Positions 1 to 11,076 of a stretch of DNA of 64,000 nt are shown piece by piece. The translations under genes were made by a program, and so were the position numbers. The notes under the pieces are model-generated. The model made no database searches. It had not been told where the DNA came from and saw only the letters and a program-made list of their open reading frames with translations. The stretch comes from Paucilactobacillus oligofermentans DSM 15707 = LMG 22743 (GTDB taxonomy: Bacteria; Bacillota; Bacilli; Lactobacillales; Lactobacillaceae): NCBI RefSeq assembly GCF_001434315.1, contig NZ_AZFE01000031.1, forward strand, positions 652,084 through 716,083. Reading direction: 5' to 3'. Numbering within the stretch: the first letter of the stretch is position 1; each line of letters starts with the position of its first letter.

Positions 1-91
1 TCTTGTCAAAACGTTCAACAAGAGCAGTTTTAGCTGCATCATCAAGATCAGGACGAACGATGTACGTAATTTCATAACGTGTTGCTTCCAT
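1..91 (-). CDS. rpsF: 30S ribosomal protein S6, N-terminal part (cut by window edge)
   Basis: Only the first 30 codons are present; the rest lies before base 1. The reverse strand reads [20 protein letters not shown] and onward, the typical S6 N-terminus with its first beta strand. S6 binds the central domain of 16S rRNA together with S18 in the small ribosomal subunit. A strong ribosome binding site (TAAGGAGGTG, 101-110) sits ten bases before the ATG. Being the gene after gyrA, it should head the usual rpsF-ssb-rpsR operon, but those partners are outside the window. Confidence 0.93.
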   Translation of the reverse strand, partial: MEATRYEITYIVRPDLDDAAKTALVERFDK

Positions 92-120
92 TGACTGTTA
101 CACCTCCTTATGGACTATTG

Positions 121-144
121 GTCCCACTTCCAATTGAGTGGGAC
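121..144 (-). promoter_or_regulatory. Hairpin in the rpsF 5' leader
   Basis: GTCCCACT (121-128) and AGTGGGAC (137-144) form a perfect 8-bp stem about 30 bases before the rpsF start, inside the predicted transcript. In many bacteria the S6:S18 complex represses its own mRNA through a structured leader. I do not see the CCG element of the described S6:S18 motif, so autoregulation is only a possibility. Confidence 0.45.
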
Positions 145-185
145 AAGGAAAGTAAAACGTAAAAAACGTATACTCACAAACAAAA

Positions 186-214
186 ATTATAGCATGCTAC
201 AACAAATAAAACAA
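186..214 (-). promoter_or_regulatory. rpsF promoter
   Basis: On the minus strand TTGTTT (209-214), a 17-base spacer and TATAAT (186-191), with an extended TG before the -10 (TGCTATAAT). Transcription would start near base 179, giving a leader of about 90 bases that contains the hairpin at 121-144. Confidence 0.7.
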
Positions 215-220
215 GGACAT

Positions 221-274
221 AAAAATCCTGAATTACGATACATATACTAGATACGCACATAACTCAGGATTTTC
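221..274 (-). terminator. Terminator downstream of gyrA
   Basis: AAAATCCTGA with a short TTA extension (222-235) pairs with the complementary arm at 260-273. The minus-strand reading ends in a T run. It lies 17 bases after the gyrA stop and separates the gyrase operon from the rpsF promoter. Confidence 0.75.
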
Positions 275-290
275 ATTTAATTATTTATTT

Positions 291-2828
291 TTATTCTTCG
301 GTTGATGATTCATCTGTGTTAGCTGGTGCTTCAACGGCAGTTTCAATACTGTCAGTTGTTGCTTCAGCCTCATCTTCAGGAACATCAACTTCTTTAGCAA
401 CTTTCGTCATCGTTGCCACATGAGTTTCATCGTCCATTTTAATTAAATGAACTCCCAATGTTGCTCGTCCCGTTTGAGATACATTCGCAACATCAAAGCG
501 GATGATAACCCCTTTATCAGTTACCAACATGATATCTTCATCACCAGTAACTGTCGTCATCCCAGCTAATGGTCCGTTCTTTTCAGTCACGTTAGCGGTC
601 TTAATCCCTTTACCACCACGACCTTTAATTGGATATTCACTGGCACTCGTTTGCTTACCAAATCCTTTTTCACTAATAATAAAGACTTTACTATCAGCTT
701 CAAGAATATCAACACCAATTACATAATCATTTTCACGTAAACGAATTCCACGAACTCCAGAAGCGGAACGTCCCATTGAACGAACATCAGCACCCTTAAA
801 GCTAACTGCGTAGCCTAAATGAGTTCCGATAATCATGTTTTGGTCTTCAGAGATAATTGAAACGCCAATTAACGAATCATCTTCTTTAAGGGTAATTGAC
901 TTCAAACCATTATTCCGAATATGGGTAAATTCAGAAACCGGCGTCCGTTTAACCGTTCCCTTTAAGGTTGTGAAGAATAAGAAGTTATCGTCATTGTTAG
1001 TTTCACGAGCGATGTTAACAACGGCTGAAATTTTTTCTTCCGAATCAATTCCGAGTAAATTAATGATTGGAATTCCCTTAGCTGTTCGGCCGTATTCAGG
1101 AATTTCATAACCCTTCATTGAGAACACCTTACCAGTATTGGTAAAGAAGAGCAGCATATCATGTGTTGACGTTGAAATCATTTGTTCAATGAAATCATCA
1201 TCATGGACACCCATGCCTTGAACGCCACGACCACCACGATTTTGAGTTTTAAACTCATCAACTGGAAGTCGTTTAATGTAACCATTATGAGTCAACGAAA
1301 CGATTACGTCTTCTTCTTCAATCAAGTCTTCATCTTCAATACTGGTAACATCTCCAACTTGTAATTCAGTTCGACGAGGATCGCCAAATTTTTCTTGAAT
1401 TTCAAGAAGTTCTTGATAAATAACTTTTTGGATTCGTTCAGAATGTTCCAAAATATCTTTAAAATCAGTAATTGAATCCATTAACGCATTGTATTCATCT
1501 TCAATTTTATTACGTTCCAAACCAGTCAAACGAACTAAACGCATATCAAGAATTGCTTGGGCTTGACGTTCAGATAATGAATAATTTTCAATTAATTGAT
1601 TTTTAGCAATTTCACTCGTTTGTGAACCACGAATAATCGCAATAATTGCATCAATATGATCTAAGGCGATTCGCAATCCTTCGAGAATATGTGCTCGCGC
1701 TTGTGCCTTTTTCAAGTCAAATTCAGTCCGACGACGAACAACTTGTTCTTGATGTTCAAGATAATATTCAAGAATTTGTTTTAAACTAAGAACTTTTGGC
1801 GTTCCTTTAACGATGGCCAACATGTTAAAACTAAATGATGTTTGCAATAACGTTAATTTATATAAATTATTTAAAACGACTTCGGCACTAACATCGCGAC
1901 GAACATCAATGGCAATCCGCATACCTTCACGATCAGATTCATCGTTGGCATCCGTAATTCCTTCAATCCGCTTGTCACGAGCTAATTCAGCAATTCGTTC
2001 AATCAATTTAGCTTTATTAACCATGTAAGGTAATTCAGTCACAACAATTCGTTGCTTACCATTTTTTAGTTCTTCGATATCGACTTTAGCCCGGACAATA
2101 ATGCTTCCGCGCCCAGTTTCATAAGCCTTACGAATCCCTGACTTACCCATCACAATTCCACCAGTTGGGAAATCAGGACCCGGAACGGCTTCCATCAAGT
2201 CAGCCGTAGTTGCCTCAGGATTATCCATTAAAATATGGATTGCGCCAATTACTTCAGCCAAATTATGGGTTGGAATATTAGTTGCCATCCCAACCGCAAT
2301 TCCAGAAGCTCCATTAACTAATAAGTTAGGAAAACGAGCTGGCAAAATTGATGGTTCTCGTTCAGTACCATCATAATTATCAACAAAATCAACAGTATCT
2401 TTATTAATATCACGAACCATTTCCATCGCGATTTTACTCATTCGCGCTTCGGTATAACGCATGGCAGCAGCGCCATCACCATCGACGGAACCAAAGTTAC
2501 CATGACCATCAACAAGCATGTTCCGATAACTAAAATCTTGTGCCATCCGGACCATTGATTCATAAATTGCTGAATCCCCATGAGGATGATACTTACCCAT
2601 AACGTCACCGACGATACGCGCCGATTTTTTATAAGGTTTATCTGGTGTAACACCTAATTCGTTCATTCCATACAAAATCCGACGATGGACGGGTTTTAAG
2701 CCATCACGAACATCTGGTAACGCACGCGCCACAATAACACTCATCGCGTAATCTAAAAATGATGTTCGCATCTGTGACGATAGATTCACATCGGTTATCT
2801 TTGTTCCTGAAATATCTTTTTCAGCCAC
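291..2828 (-). CDS. gyrA: DNA gyrase subunit A
   Basis: The 845-residue protein is the DNA breakage-reunion subunit of gyrase, which introduces negative supercoils as an A2B2 complex. The catalytic tyrosine is Tyr125 in [10 protein letters not shown]. The quinolone-resistance region reads GDSAIYE with Ser86 and Glu90, the wild-type susceptible pattern. A GyrA-box ([10 protein letters not shown]) opens the C-terminal beta-pinwheel that wraps DNA, which marks it as GyrA and not ParC. The acidic tail is common in this family. It follows gyrB by 25 bases and is last in the yaaA-recF-gyrB-gyrA run. A GGGAGGA ribosome site precedes the ATG. Confidence 0.98.
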   Translation of the reverse strand: MAEKDISGTKITDVNLSSQMRTSFLDYAMSVIVARALPDVRDGLKPVHRRILYGMNELGVTPDKPYKKSARIVGDVMGKYHPHGDSAIYESMVRMAQDFSYRNMLVDGHGNFGSVDGDGAAAMRYTEARMSKIAMEMVRDINKDTVDFVDNYDGTEREPSILPARFPNLLVNGASGIAVGMATNIPTHNLAEVIGAIHILMDNPEATTADLMEAVPGPDFPTGGIVMGKSGIRKAYETGRGSIIVRAKVDIEELKNGKQRIVVTELPYMVNKAKLIERIAELARDKRIEGITDANDESDREGMRIAIDVRRDVSAEVVLNNLYKLTLLQTSFSFNMLAIVKGTPKVLSLKQILEYYLEHQEQVVRRRTEFDLKKAQARAHILEGLRIALDHIDAIIAIIRGSQTSEIAKNQLIENYSLSERQAQAILDMRLVRLTGLERNKIEDEYNALMDSITDFKDILEHSERIQKVIYQELLEIQEKFGDPRRTELQVGDVTSIEDEDLIEEEDVIVSLTHNGYIKRLPVDEFKTQNRGGRGVQGMGVHDDDFIEQMISTSTHDMLLFFTNTGKVFSMKGYEIPEYGRTAKGIPIINLLGIDSEEKISAVVNIARETNNDDNFLFFTTLKGTVKRTPVSEFTHIRNNGLKSITLKEDDSLIGVSIISEDQNMIIGTHLGYAVSFKGADVRSMGRSASGVRGIRLRENDYVIGVDILEADSKVFIISEKGFGKQTSASEYPIKGRGGKGIKTANVTEKNGPLAGMTTVTGDEDIMLVTDKGVIIRFDVANVSQTGRATLGVHLIKMDDETHVATMTKVAKEVDVPEDEAEATTDSIETAVEAPANTDESSTEE

Positions 2829-2853
2829 GATTGTTCCTCCCTTTTAAAACGAT

Positions 2854-4836
<1,983 letters not shown>

Positions 4837-4844
4837 CTATATTT

Positions 4845-5963
4845 TTAGTCTTCGTTCAATAGAATCCCTTGTTCAATTTCAAAAATCTTCGGTTCTTTAA
4901 TTAATTGTCGCGCAACCCCGCTTAAACTAGTTGTGGTCAAAAAAGTTTGAACCTTATCTTGAATCGCGGTTAATAAATGGGTTTGCCGTTCATCATCTAA
5001 TTCTGATAAAACATCATCTAATAATAATAGCGGATACTCACCCGTTTGGGCTTTCATTAAATCAATTTCAGCGAGCTTAACCGATAAGGCGGTTGTGCGT
5101 TGCTGTCCCTGGGACCCATACGTTTGGACATTATTGTCATTCACCAAAAATTTAAGATCATCGCGCTGCGGGCCGTATAAAGTACTACCTAGTTCAATCT
5201 CACGACTTTCATTCTTAGTTAACAAGGCTAGTAATTGTTCATAAACACTTTCGACCGTGGCATCGTCTGCAACGGTTAATTGTGACGCATAATGAAACGT
5301 TAATTTCTCTTTTCCCTGTGAAATCTCATCATGAATTACTTGCGCCCAGCCTTCTAATTGCTGAAGAAAATTAACCCGGGCCACCATAATTTCAGCCCCA
5401 TAAGCGGCTAATTGATCTGATAATACTTGTAAAAAAATCCGATCAGTTTGTTTTCGTTGTTGTAACTGCTTTAAATATTGATTCCGTTGCTTCAAAATCG
5501 TGCGATATTGCCCGGAATTATATAAATATTTATTACTCATTTGACCAAATTCCATATCCATAAACCGGCGCCGCATTGCGGGTGCGCCTTTAACTAAGGA
5601 TAAATCTTCGGGTGCAAATAAAATAACGTTTAATTGACCAATATATTGTGATAATTTTGCCTGTTCTAAATGATTAACTTTGGCTTTTTTTCCCTTTGAG
5701 TTAAACAGTAATTCTAACGGAACGGTGCCATTTGTTTTTTTAACCCGACCACTAATAAAAGCGTCACTTCCCTGCCATTTAATTAGTTCTTTATCATTAG
5801 CAGTTCGATGACTCTTGGTCAGAGCTAAGACATAAATTGATTCTAGCAAATTTGTTTTACCTTGAGCATTTTCACCAATCATGACGTTAATTCCAGGTGA
5901 AAATTCAACCTGTAAATCATCATAATTACGAAAATTTCGTAAATGTAAATCAGTTAAAATCAT
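4845..5963 (-). CDS. recF: DNA replication and repair protein RecF
   Basis: The 372-residue SMC-like ATPase works with RecO and RecR to load RecA at single-strand gaps. The Walker A motif is [12 protein letters not shown] near residues 32-43, and the Walker B and signature region is [16 protein letters not shown] near residues 310-325. Its start lies nine bases after the yaaA stop, and gyrB follows, the standard origin arrangement. Length and start ([14 protein letters not shown]) fit the family. Confidence 0.96.
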   Translation of the reverse strand: MILTDLHLRNFRNYDDLQVEFSPGINVMIGENAQGKTNLLESIYVLALTKSHRTANDKELIKWQGSDAFISGRVKKTNGTVPLELLFNSKGKKAKVNHLEQAKLSQYIGQLNVILFAPEDLSLVKGAPAMRRRFMDMEFGQMSNKYLYNSGQYRTILKQRNQYLKQLQQRKQTDRIFLQVLSDQLAAYGAEIMVARVNFLQQLEGWAQVIHDEISQGKEKLTFHYASQLTVADDATVESVYEQLLALLTKNESREIELGSTLYGPQRDDLKFLVNDNNVQTYGSQGQQRTTALSVKLAEIDLMKAQTGEYPLLLLDDVLSELDDERQTHLLTAIQDKVQTFLTTTSLSGVARQLIKEPKIFEIEQGILLNED

Positions 5964-5971
5964 TCGTCTGC

Positions 5972-6205
5972 CTACTTATCTTTGATTACAAATGAACCAA
6001 ATCCTGGAACTTCGACAGCGTCATCAGTATATAACTTACGGCCACGTCGTTGATCTTGTTCACCATTTACATAAACTTCATTATCAATTAAAAACCATTT
6101 TGCAGCACCACCGGTTGGGATAATTCCTTCTTCTTTAAGAAGTTGGCCAACAGTAATAAATGGTTGATCATTATAGACAATTACAGGTTCTTCCAAATTA
6201 TTCAC
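5972..6205 (-). CDS. yaaA: S4-domain RNA-binding protein YaaA
   Basis: The protein has about 75 residues with a single S4-like RNA-binding fold ([17 protein letters not shown], then [15 protein letters not shown]). Its family is found between dnaN and recF in Firmicutes and is thought to act in ribosome biogenesis; the exact role is unsettled. Two starts are possible: GTG at 6205, or TTG at 6196. The AGGTG ribosome-site-like bases overlap the GTG and sit about six bases before the TTG, so the shorter protein ([10 protein letters not shown]) may be the real one. It heads the recF-gyrB-gyrA run. Confidence 0.9.
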   Translation of the reverse strand: MNNLEEPVIVYNDQPFITVGQLLKEEGIIPTGGAAKWFLIDNEVYVNGEQDQRRGRKLYTDDAVEVPGFGSFVIKDK

Positions 6206-6227
6206 CTACTTTTTTTATTCACCTTTC

Positions 6228-6256
6228 ATTATACCTGTTAAATTAGGTAAAAACAA
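6228..6256 (-). promoter_or_regulatory. Promoter of the yaaA-recF-gyrB-gyrA operon
   Basis: The minus strand reads TTGTTT, a 17-base spacer, then TATAAT (6228-6233). It lies just before the AGGTG region of yaaA. The rest of 6257-6395 is AT-rich with short CGCTAATTTT-like repeats, and I see no gene in it. Confidence 0.6.
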
Positions 6257-6396
6257 TCCGATGACCGCTAATTTTGCGTTTATAGCGATTACAGCTCGTT
6301 TTGATATTTTTGACCAAAACGCCTTAAAATCGCTAATTTTATGTTTTATCGTTAAATTCAAAATTAGATATTTAAATTTAACTTCACGACAAACTA

Positions 6397-6426
6397 AAAA
6401 CGACCCCTCAAATGAGGAGTCGTTTT
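6397..6426 (-). terminator. dnaN terminator
   Basis: AAAACGAC and CTC at 6397-6409 pair with the GAGGAGTCGTTTT arm; the minus strand ends in five T. It lies 14 bases after the dnaN stop and separates dnaA-dnaN from the yaaA operon. Confidence 0.85.
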
Positions 6427-6440
6427 GGTAACTAAAATTA

Positions 6441-7580
6441 TTAATATGTTCGTACTGGGGTAATTAATTGAATAAAATTGTCTTCATTTTCAGTTGGTAC
6501 TAACGTAAATGGTCGTAGCGCTGAAGTGAACGAAATTTTAATTTCACTTTGACCAAAGGAACGTAACGCATCTTTCATATAATCTGGATTAAATGAAATT
6601 TCAACTGGTTGCCCCGCAACTGTTGAGACACTAATTTGTTCTTCAACATTTCCGACATCAGGTGAGTTACCACTGATTTCAGCAAGTTGTTCTTCAGGTT
6701 GGATATTTAATTTAACCACATTATTACGACTTTCATGTGACAACAATGAAGCTCGTTCAATTGCTGCTAAAAAGACCGATGCATTTAGTTCAACCGTCGT
6801 ATCAGAAGTATCGGGAATCAAGCGCGTTGTGTCCGGATAGTTTCCTTCCAATAAGCGTGAATAAAAGAGGGTGTCGCCTAATAAGAATAAGACTTGATTG
6901 TCAGCAATGCGTAATTGAATTTCTTTACGATTATCATCAATCATTCTTGATAATTCTTGTAAACTCTTACCAGGAATAATGACATTATAAGTTTGCGAAA
7001 CTGCGGTTGGGAGATTAATTTTTCGTTGTGCTAATCGATGACTATCAGTAGCGACCGCCACTAATTGATTTTCACTAAGAATTAAATGAATCCCCGTTAA
7101 GATAGGACGACTTTCTTGAGTTGATACAGCTAAGACGGTTTGCCCAATCACTTCTTTTAAGACATCACCAGCTAAACTAATCGTATTTTCGCTATCAATT
7201 TCTGGTAAATGTGGGTAGTTGTTGGCATCTTGACCATTAATGGTAAATGAAGCAGTCCCGGAAGTAATTTGGGTTTGGAACCCATCGGTAACTTCAATGG
7301 TGACTTGCTTGTCCGGTAATTTTTTAATAATTTCACTGAAGAAACGAGCTGGTAAGACAATTGAGCCGGCAGAAGCAATTTCTAATTCCATTTTTTCATC
7401 AGAATTACTTAATACTGATTCAATTGTAATATCAGCATCACTACCAGTTAGGGTTACATCTTCATCAGAAACTACTAGTTTAATTCCAGTTAATATTGGA
7501 ATCGTAGTCTTTGATGAAATAGCTCGTAAAACATCATTTAACTTATTGATAAAGGTGGCACGGTTAATTGTGAATTTCAT
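6441..7580 (-). CDS. dnaN: DNA polymerase III beta subunit (sliding clamp)
   Basis: The 379-residue clamp forms a ring dimer that holds PolC and DnaE on DNA. The three-domain beta-clamp pattern is visible: MKFTINRATFINKLNDVLRA at the N-terminus, RPILTGIHL near residue 157 in domain 2, and a C-terminal tail ending in LITPVRTY. It follows dnaA after a 165-base gap that carries the unwinding part of oriC. It ends at its own terminator. Confidence 0.98.
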   Translation of the reverse strand: MKFTINRATFINKLNDVLRAISSKTTIPILTGIKLVVSDEDVTLTGSDADITIESVLSNSDEKMELEIASAGSIVLPARFFSEIIKKLPDKQVTIEVTDGFQTQITSGTASFTINGQDANNYPHLPEIDSENTISLAGDVLKEVIGQTVLAVSTQESRPILTGIHLILSENQLVAVATDSHRLAQRKINLPTAVSQTYNVIIPGKSLQELSRMIDDNRKEIQLRIADNQVLFLLGDTLFYSRLLEGNYPDTTRLIPDTSDTTVELNASVFLAAIERASLLSHESRNNVVKLNIQPEEQLAEISGNSPDVGNVEEQISVSTVAGQPVEISFNPDYMKDALRSFGQSEIKISFTSALRPFTLVPTENEDNFIQLITPVRTY

Positions 7581-7599
7581 GAATTCTAATCCTCGTCAG

Positions 7600-7745
7600 T
7601 CTATATATAATTATATTTAAAAACAGTAGAAGTAGTAGGCCCTGTTCATACTGTGGAAAAGTAAGGATGGGCTTGTTAAATCAAGTGAAAAAGCTTGTTG
7701 ATAACCTGTGGATAACTACCTGCGTATTCCACAAGTTTTCCACAA
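7600..7745 (-). other. oriC unwinding region between dnaA and dnaN
   Basis: Read from dnaA towards dnaN, the gap holds TGTGGAAAA (7736-7744), TGTGGAATA (7725-7733), a perfect DnaA box TTATCCACA (7707-7715) and TTTTCCACA (7652-7660). A short GGGCC cluster (7638-7642) follows, then trinucleotides seen on the plus strand as TAG-AAG-TAG-TAG (about 7627-7638), then AT-rich sequence (7600-7622). This box, GC-cluster, DnaA-trio and AT-rich order matches the basal unwinding element described in Bacillus subtilis. Confidence 0.85.
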
Positions 7746-9062
7746 TTACGGCTTAAGCTCTATTTTAAGGTTTTGTACGTCTTCTTGCAAATTAGCGTTG
7801 GTTTTAATTTCGGCTTCAATTTTATCAATTGAATGTAAAACGGTGGAATGATCCTTACCACCAAAGGCATCACCAATTTTAGGGAGTGAATAATCGGTTA
7901 AATCACGGGCTAAAAACATGGCAATTTGGCGAGGAACAACGATTTGTTTAACCCGTTTTTTACCACGTAAATCAGCAACCGATAAACTATAGTAGGCAGC
8001 AACTTTTTCTTGAATTACTTCAACGGTTAAGGTTTGGACCCCTTCTAGTTTTAAAGCCTTTAGTGAGTTTGCCGCTAATTCAGTGGTAATACTTTTTTTC
8101 ATTAAGTGGGAATAAGCTTGAACCCGTGATAAAGCCCCTTCAAGTTCACGAACATTGGAATCAACTTGGGACGCAATGTAAGTCAAGGTATCACTGGGAA
8201 TATCGATATGATCAGCTTGGGCCTTACTACGTAAAATCGCAATTCGGGTTTCTAAATCGGGGGTGGTAATATCAACCGATAGGCCCCATTTAAAGCGGGA
8301 AACTAGTCGATCTTGCAATTTCGGAATTTCATTGGGTAAGCGATCCGAAGTTAGTACAATTTGTTTGTTTTCTTCATATAAGGCATTAAAGGTATGGAAG
8401 AATTCTTCTTGCGTTCCTTCTTTATCAGCGAAGAATTGAATGTCATCGACTAATAGGAGATCTAATTGACGATATTCTTGGCGAAATTGTTCTTGTTGTC
8501 CGGTTTGAATGGCATTGATGAAGTCGTTCGTAAAGGCTTCACTGGTGACGTATTTGACGCGCGTATTGCTATTGGCTTCCATCATTTTGTTACCAATGGC
8601 GTGCATCAAATGAGTTTTTCCTAAACCAACCCCACCATAAAAGAACAGTGGATTATACATTTTACCAGGTTCTTCTGAAACCACTAAAGCGGCGGCATGA
8701 GCCATTTGATTACCTTTACCAATCACGTAGGTATCAAAGGTATAACGTGGATTTAACGCGGTATCGACCTTAAAGGAGCGGGTATCTTTAGATGGAACAT
8801 GGTTAGTTGGTTGATCACTTTCTACTATGTAATAGGGAGTGACATTCTTTCCAATTTCTTTAAAAGTATACTGTTGAACTTTGGGGGTTAATGATTTTAC
8901 CCAATAATCTTTGTGGAACGTCGATGGTAATTCAATCGTTAAAAGATCGTCGTCAAAAGAAATAATTTTAGCGGGGTCAATTAAATTGTTATAAGTCACA
9001 CTAGTGACGTCATTCTTAAAAGATTCTTTAATTTTGTTCCAAAATGACTCTAAATCAGTCAA
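7746..9062 (-). CDS. dnaA: Chromosomal replication initiator DnaA
   Basis: The 438-residue AAA+ initiator binds DnaA boxes and melts oriC. Domain I is at residues 1-80 (LESFWNKIKESFKNDV). The AAA+ core has Walker A GGVGLGKTH and Walker B LLVDDIQF. Domain IV carries the box-binding helix-turn-helix signature GDAFGGKDHSTVLHS near the C-terminus. The start is TTG at 9062 with a GGAGGG ribosome site six bases before it. Box clusters on both sides imply autoregulation. Confidence 0.98.
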   Translation of the reverse strand: MTDLESFWNKIKESFKNDVTSVTYNNLIDPAKIISFDDDLLTIELPSTFHKDYWVKSLTPKVQQYTFKEIGKNVTPYYIVESDQPTNHVPSKDTRSFKVDTALNPRYTFDTYVIGKGNQMAHAAALVVSEEPGKMYNPLFFYGGVGLGKTHLMHAIGNKMMEANSNTRVKYVTSEAFTNDFINAIQTGQQEQFRQEYRQLDLLLVDDIQFFADKEGTQEEFFHTFNALYEENKQIVLTSDRLPNEIPKLQDRLVSRFKWGLSVDITTPDLETRIAILRSKAQADHIDIPSDTLTYIASQVDSNVRELEGALSRVQAYSHLMKKSITTELAANSLKALKLEGVQTLTVEVIQEKVAAYYSLSVADLRGKKRVKQIVVPRQIAMFLARDLTDYSLPKIGDAFGGKDHSTVLHSIDKIEAEIKTNANLQEDVQNLKIELKP

Positions 9063-9117
9063 GGCAAGCCCTCCAGTTATAAAAATACTCTATTTAGTTT
9101 AGCATGCACGGAGCGAG

Positions 9118-9441
9118 TTTTCCACAGGGATGTTGAAATCTTTTTGTAATAATGAACAACGCTGTGTGTAAAATGTCCACAAGGATGTGGAAAAGCGAAA
9201 AGAAACGGGGCGTTTTCAGGTTATCCACAAAAAGTAAGTGGAAAAAGAGGTAGATATTTAAAGGGTTTAGGGCACTTATCCACAAGCAAAAACCAAATGT
9301 GGATAACTTTATTGACAAGCTGTGGATATGTGGAAAAATAAGGGATAACCCTGTGGAAAACCCAAAAGTATCCACAGATTGAAAAGCAACGCTGTGGATT
9401 ATTTGTGGAAAATGAAGGTAAATAAATATTTTTTCTTCTAA
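9118..9441. other. oriC: oriC, upstream DnaA-box cluster
   Basis: This 490-base gap between dnaA and rpmH contains no gene. Perfect DnaA boxes occur at 9221-9229, 9276-9284 (TTATCCACA) and 9298-9306 (TGTGGATAA). One-mismatch or related boxes occur at 9118-9126, 9186-9194, 9321-9329, 9329-9337, 9352-9360, 9368-9376, 9393-9401 and 9404-9412. An AT-rich stretch (9419-9441) follows. With the dnaA-dnaN gap this makes a bipartite origin, like the incAB and incC parts of B. subtilis oriC. Confidence 0.93.
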
Positions 9442-9469
9442 TTTGGGTGTTTCTTCTGTTTTAACTTTG

Positions 9470-9478
9470 TGATAAAAT
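9470..9478 (+). promoter_or_regulatory. rpmH promoter, extended -10
   Basis: TGATAAAAT forms an extended -10 element; the -35 is weak. Transcription would start near 9485. The leader carries a small hairpin (GTCGAT/ATCGAC, 9500-9514) before the AAGGAGGTG ribosome site at 9541-9549. Confidence 0.5.
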
Positions 9479-9556
9479 TGTAGGGTATTGTTTGGAAAGG
9501 TCGATTCGATCGACTAAATATATAAAAATAACATCCTAATAAGGAGGTGCTAAATT

Positions 9557-9691
9557 ATGAAAAGAACATTCCAACCAAAGAAACGCCATCGCCAACGCGT
9601 ACATGGCTTCCGTCAACGTATGAGTACAAGTAACGGCCGCAGTGTATTAGCACGTAGACGTCAAAAAGGTAGAAAAGTATTGTCTGCATAA
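9557..9691 (+). CDS. rpmH: 50S ribosomal protein L34
   Basis: The 44-residue, strongly basic protein reads [18 protein letters not shown] and ends in KVLSA, the conserved L34 sequence. L34 binds 23S rRNA in the large subunit. It has a near-perfect AAGGAGGTG ribosome site and is the first gene right of oriC on the plus strand, its standard place. A terminator follows, and rnpA continues 53 bases later, as usual for this pair. Confidence 0.98.
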   Translation: MKRTFQPKKRHRQRVHGFRQRMSTSNGRSVLARRRQKGRKVLSA

Positions 9692-9694
9692 GAA

Positions 9695-9719
9695 GGCCAC
9701 TATCAAGTGGTCTTTTTTT
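9695..9719 (+). terminator. rpmH terminator
   Basis: GGCCACT (9695-9701) pairs with AGTGGTC (9706-9712) around a short loop and is followed by seven T. It probably reduces read-through from abundant rpmH mRNA into rnpA. Confidence 0.8.
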
Positions 9720-9744
9720 CTGAAATAAATTTGAGGAAGATCTA

Positions 9745-10098
9745 ATGAAAAAATCGTACCGTGTGAAGAAGGAATTGGACTTCCAAAAAGTCTTTGAAAC
9801 ACACAACTCGGTCGCCAATCGAAAATTTATTATCTATCAATTAGAGAAACCAGGACAAAAGCATTTCCGGGTTGGTATCTCAGTAGGTAAGAAAATTGGG
9901 AATGCGGTCCATCGTGTTTGGGTTAAACGGAGAATGCGACAAGCCTTGTTGGAATTGAAACCACAGATTAAATCTGAAGTTGATTTTATCATCATTGCGC
10001 GACCATCAACGGACCAAATATCAATGGATGAAGCAAAGAAGCATCTGACGCACGTGTTAAAACTAGCACAATTAATCGATGATGAAGTGGAGGACTAA
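9745..10098 (+). CDS. rnpA: Ribonuclease P protein component
   Basis: The 117-residue basic protein is the subunit of RNase P that helps the RNA subunit mature tRNA 5' ends. FRVGISVGKKIGNAV and the basic helix after it are typical. The helix reads HRVWVKRRMRQ, where the family normally has an RNR or RNW core, so the usual asparagine is a valine here (see findings). It is three bases upstream of yidC, so the two are co-transcribed. Confidence 0.95.
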   Translation: MKKSYRVKKELDFQKVFETHNSVANRKFIIYQLEKPGQKHFRVGISVGKKIGNAVHRVWVKRRMRQALLELKPQIKSEVDFIIIARPSTDQISMDEAKKHLTHVLKLAQLIDDEVED

Positions 10099-10101
10099 AG
10101 A

Positions 10102-10932
10102 GTGAAGAAGAGGTTTCGAAAATATTTAGCCTTAATCAGTGTCTTGGGATTGACTGTCTTTTTGGCAGCGTGTTCTAATGCCCCGGTTACTAGTAAAAGT
10201 ACGGGTTTGTGGGATCATTGGATTGTTTATAATTTCTCACGAGTTATTATTTGGTTATCACACCATTTTGGTGGTTACGGTTTTGGGATCATTATTTTTA
10301 CCATTATTGTAAGAATTATTATCCTCCCATTGATGATTTACCAAACAAAATCAATGCGGAAAACGCAAGAAATTCAACCTAAGATGAAGGCGCTGCAAAA
10401 GAAATATTCATCAAAGGATATGGAGACGGTTCAGAAATTACAAGAAGAACAAAAGAAATTGTATTCTGAAGCTGGGGTTAACCCATTTGCGTCAATGTTA
10501 CCGTTACTAGTTCAGATGCCAGTTATTTATGCTTTGTATGCTGCTATTTGGCGGACTGATGCATTGAAGCATGGATCATTTTTATGGCTTGAATTAGGTG
10601 ATAAAGATCCATATTTCATTTTGCCAATTTTGGCTGCCGTCTTTACGTTTATGAGTTCATGGTTATCAATGGCCTCAATGCCGGAGAAAAATGGAATGAC
10701 TTCAATGATGACTTATGTAATGCCAATCTTTATTTTCTTTATGGCTGTGAATATGTCATCAGCGATTTCGTTGTACTGGAGTGTGACCAATGCATTCCAA
10801 GTAGGCCAAACGTTGGTTATTCAAAATCCATTTAAGATAAATCGTGAACGAGCCGAAAAAGTTGCCGAAGAAAAAGCGAAGAAAAAAGCGATTGAAAAGG
10901 CCAAACGAAAAGCGGTTAAGGGTAAAAGATAA
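10102..10932 (+). CDS. yidC: Membrane protein insertase YidC/OxaA1
   Basis: The 276-residue lipoprotein inserts membrane proteins with or without Sec. It starts at GTG, has a lipoprotein signal with lipobox LAAC (Cys24), then the five-helix YidC core (IIIFTIIVRIIILPLMIYQTKSM, SMLPLLVQMPVIYALYAAI). The tail after residue 245 is rich in Lys and Arg, as is common for Gram-positive YidC that contacts ribosomes. It lies three bases after rnpA. Confidence 0.96.
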   Translation: MKKRFRKYLALISVLGLTVFLAACSNAPVTSKSTGLWDHWIVYNFSRVIIWLSHHFGGYGFGIIIFTIIVRIIILPLMIYQTKSMRKTQEIQPKMKALQKKYSSKDMETVQKLQEEQKKLYSEAGVNPFASMLPLLVQMPVIYALYAAIWRTDALKHGSFLWLELGDKDPYFILPILAAVFTFMSSWLSMASMPEKNGMTSMMTYVMPIFIFFMAVNMSSAISLYWSVTNAFQVGQTLVIQNPFKINRERAEKVAEEKAKKKAIEKAKRKAVKGKR

Positions 10933-11034
10933 CAAGTAAATTATTAATTAAGGATTGATATTATCTGTAGTTTGGATAAAATCGATCTTTTTTTGTAATG
11001 AAAAACCGGCAATAATGCGAAAAATTTTGAGCAT

Positions 11035-11042
11035 GATATAAT
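11035..11042 (+). promoter_or_regulatory. khpB promoter, extended -10
   Basis: TGATATAAT (the TG at 11034-11035, TATAAT at 11037-11042) lies about 35 bases before the khpB start. No strong -35 is visible. It would allow khpB to be expressed separately from rnpA-yidC. Confidence 0.5.
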
Positions 11043-11076
11043 TAGTTGTGAAGCTAAACAAGGAGGCCAGCAAACA

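Noticed and set aside
9555..9818. Minus-strand ORF across rpmH and the start of rnpA
   Set aside because: It is antisense to two certain genes and has no recognisable protein features.
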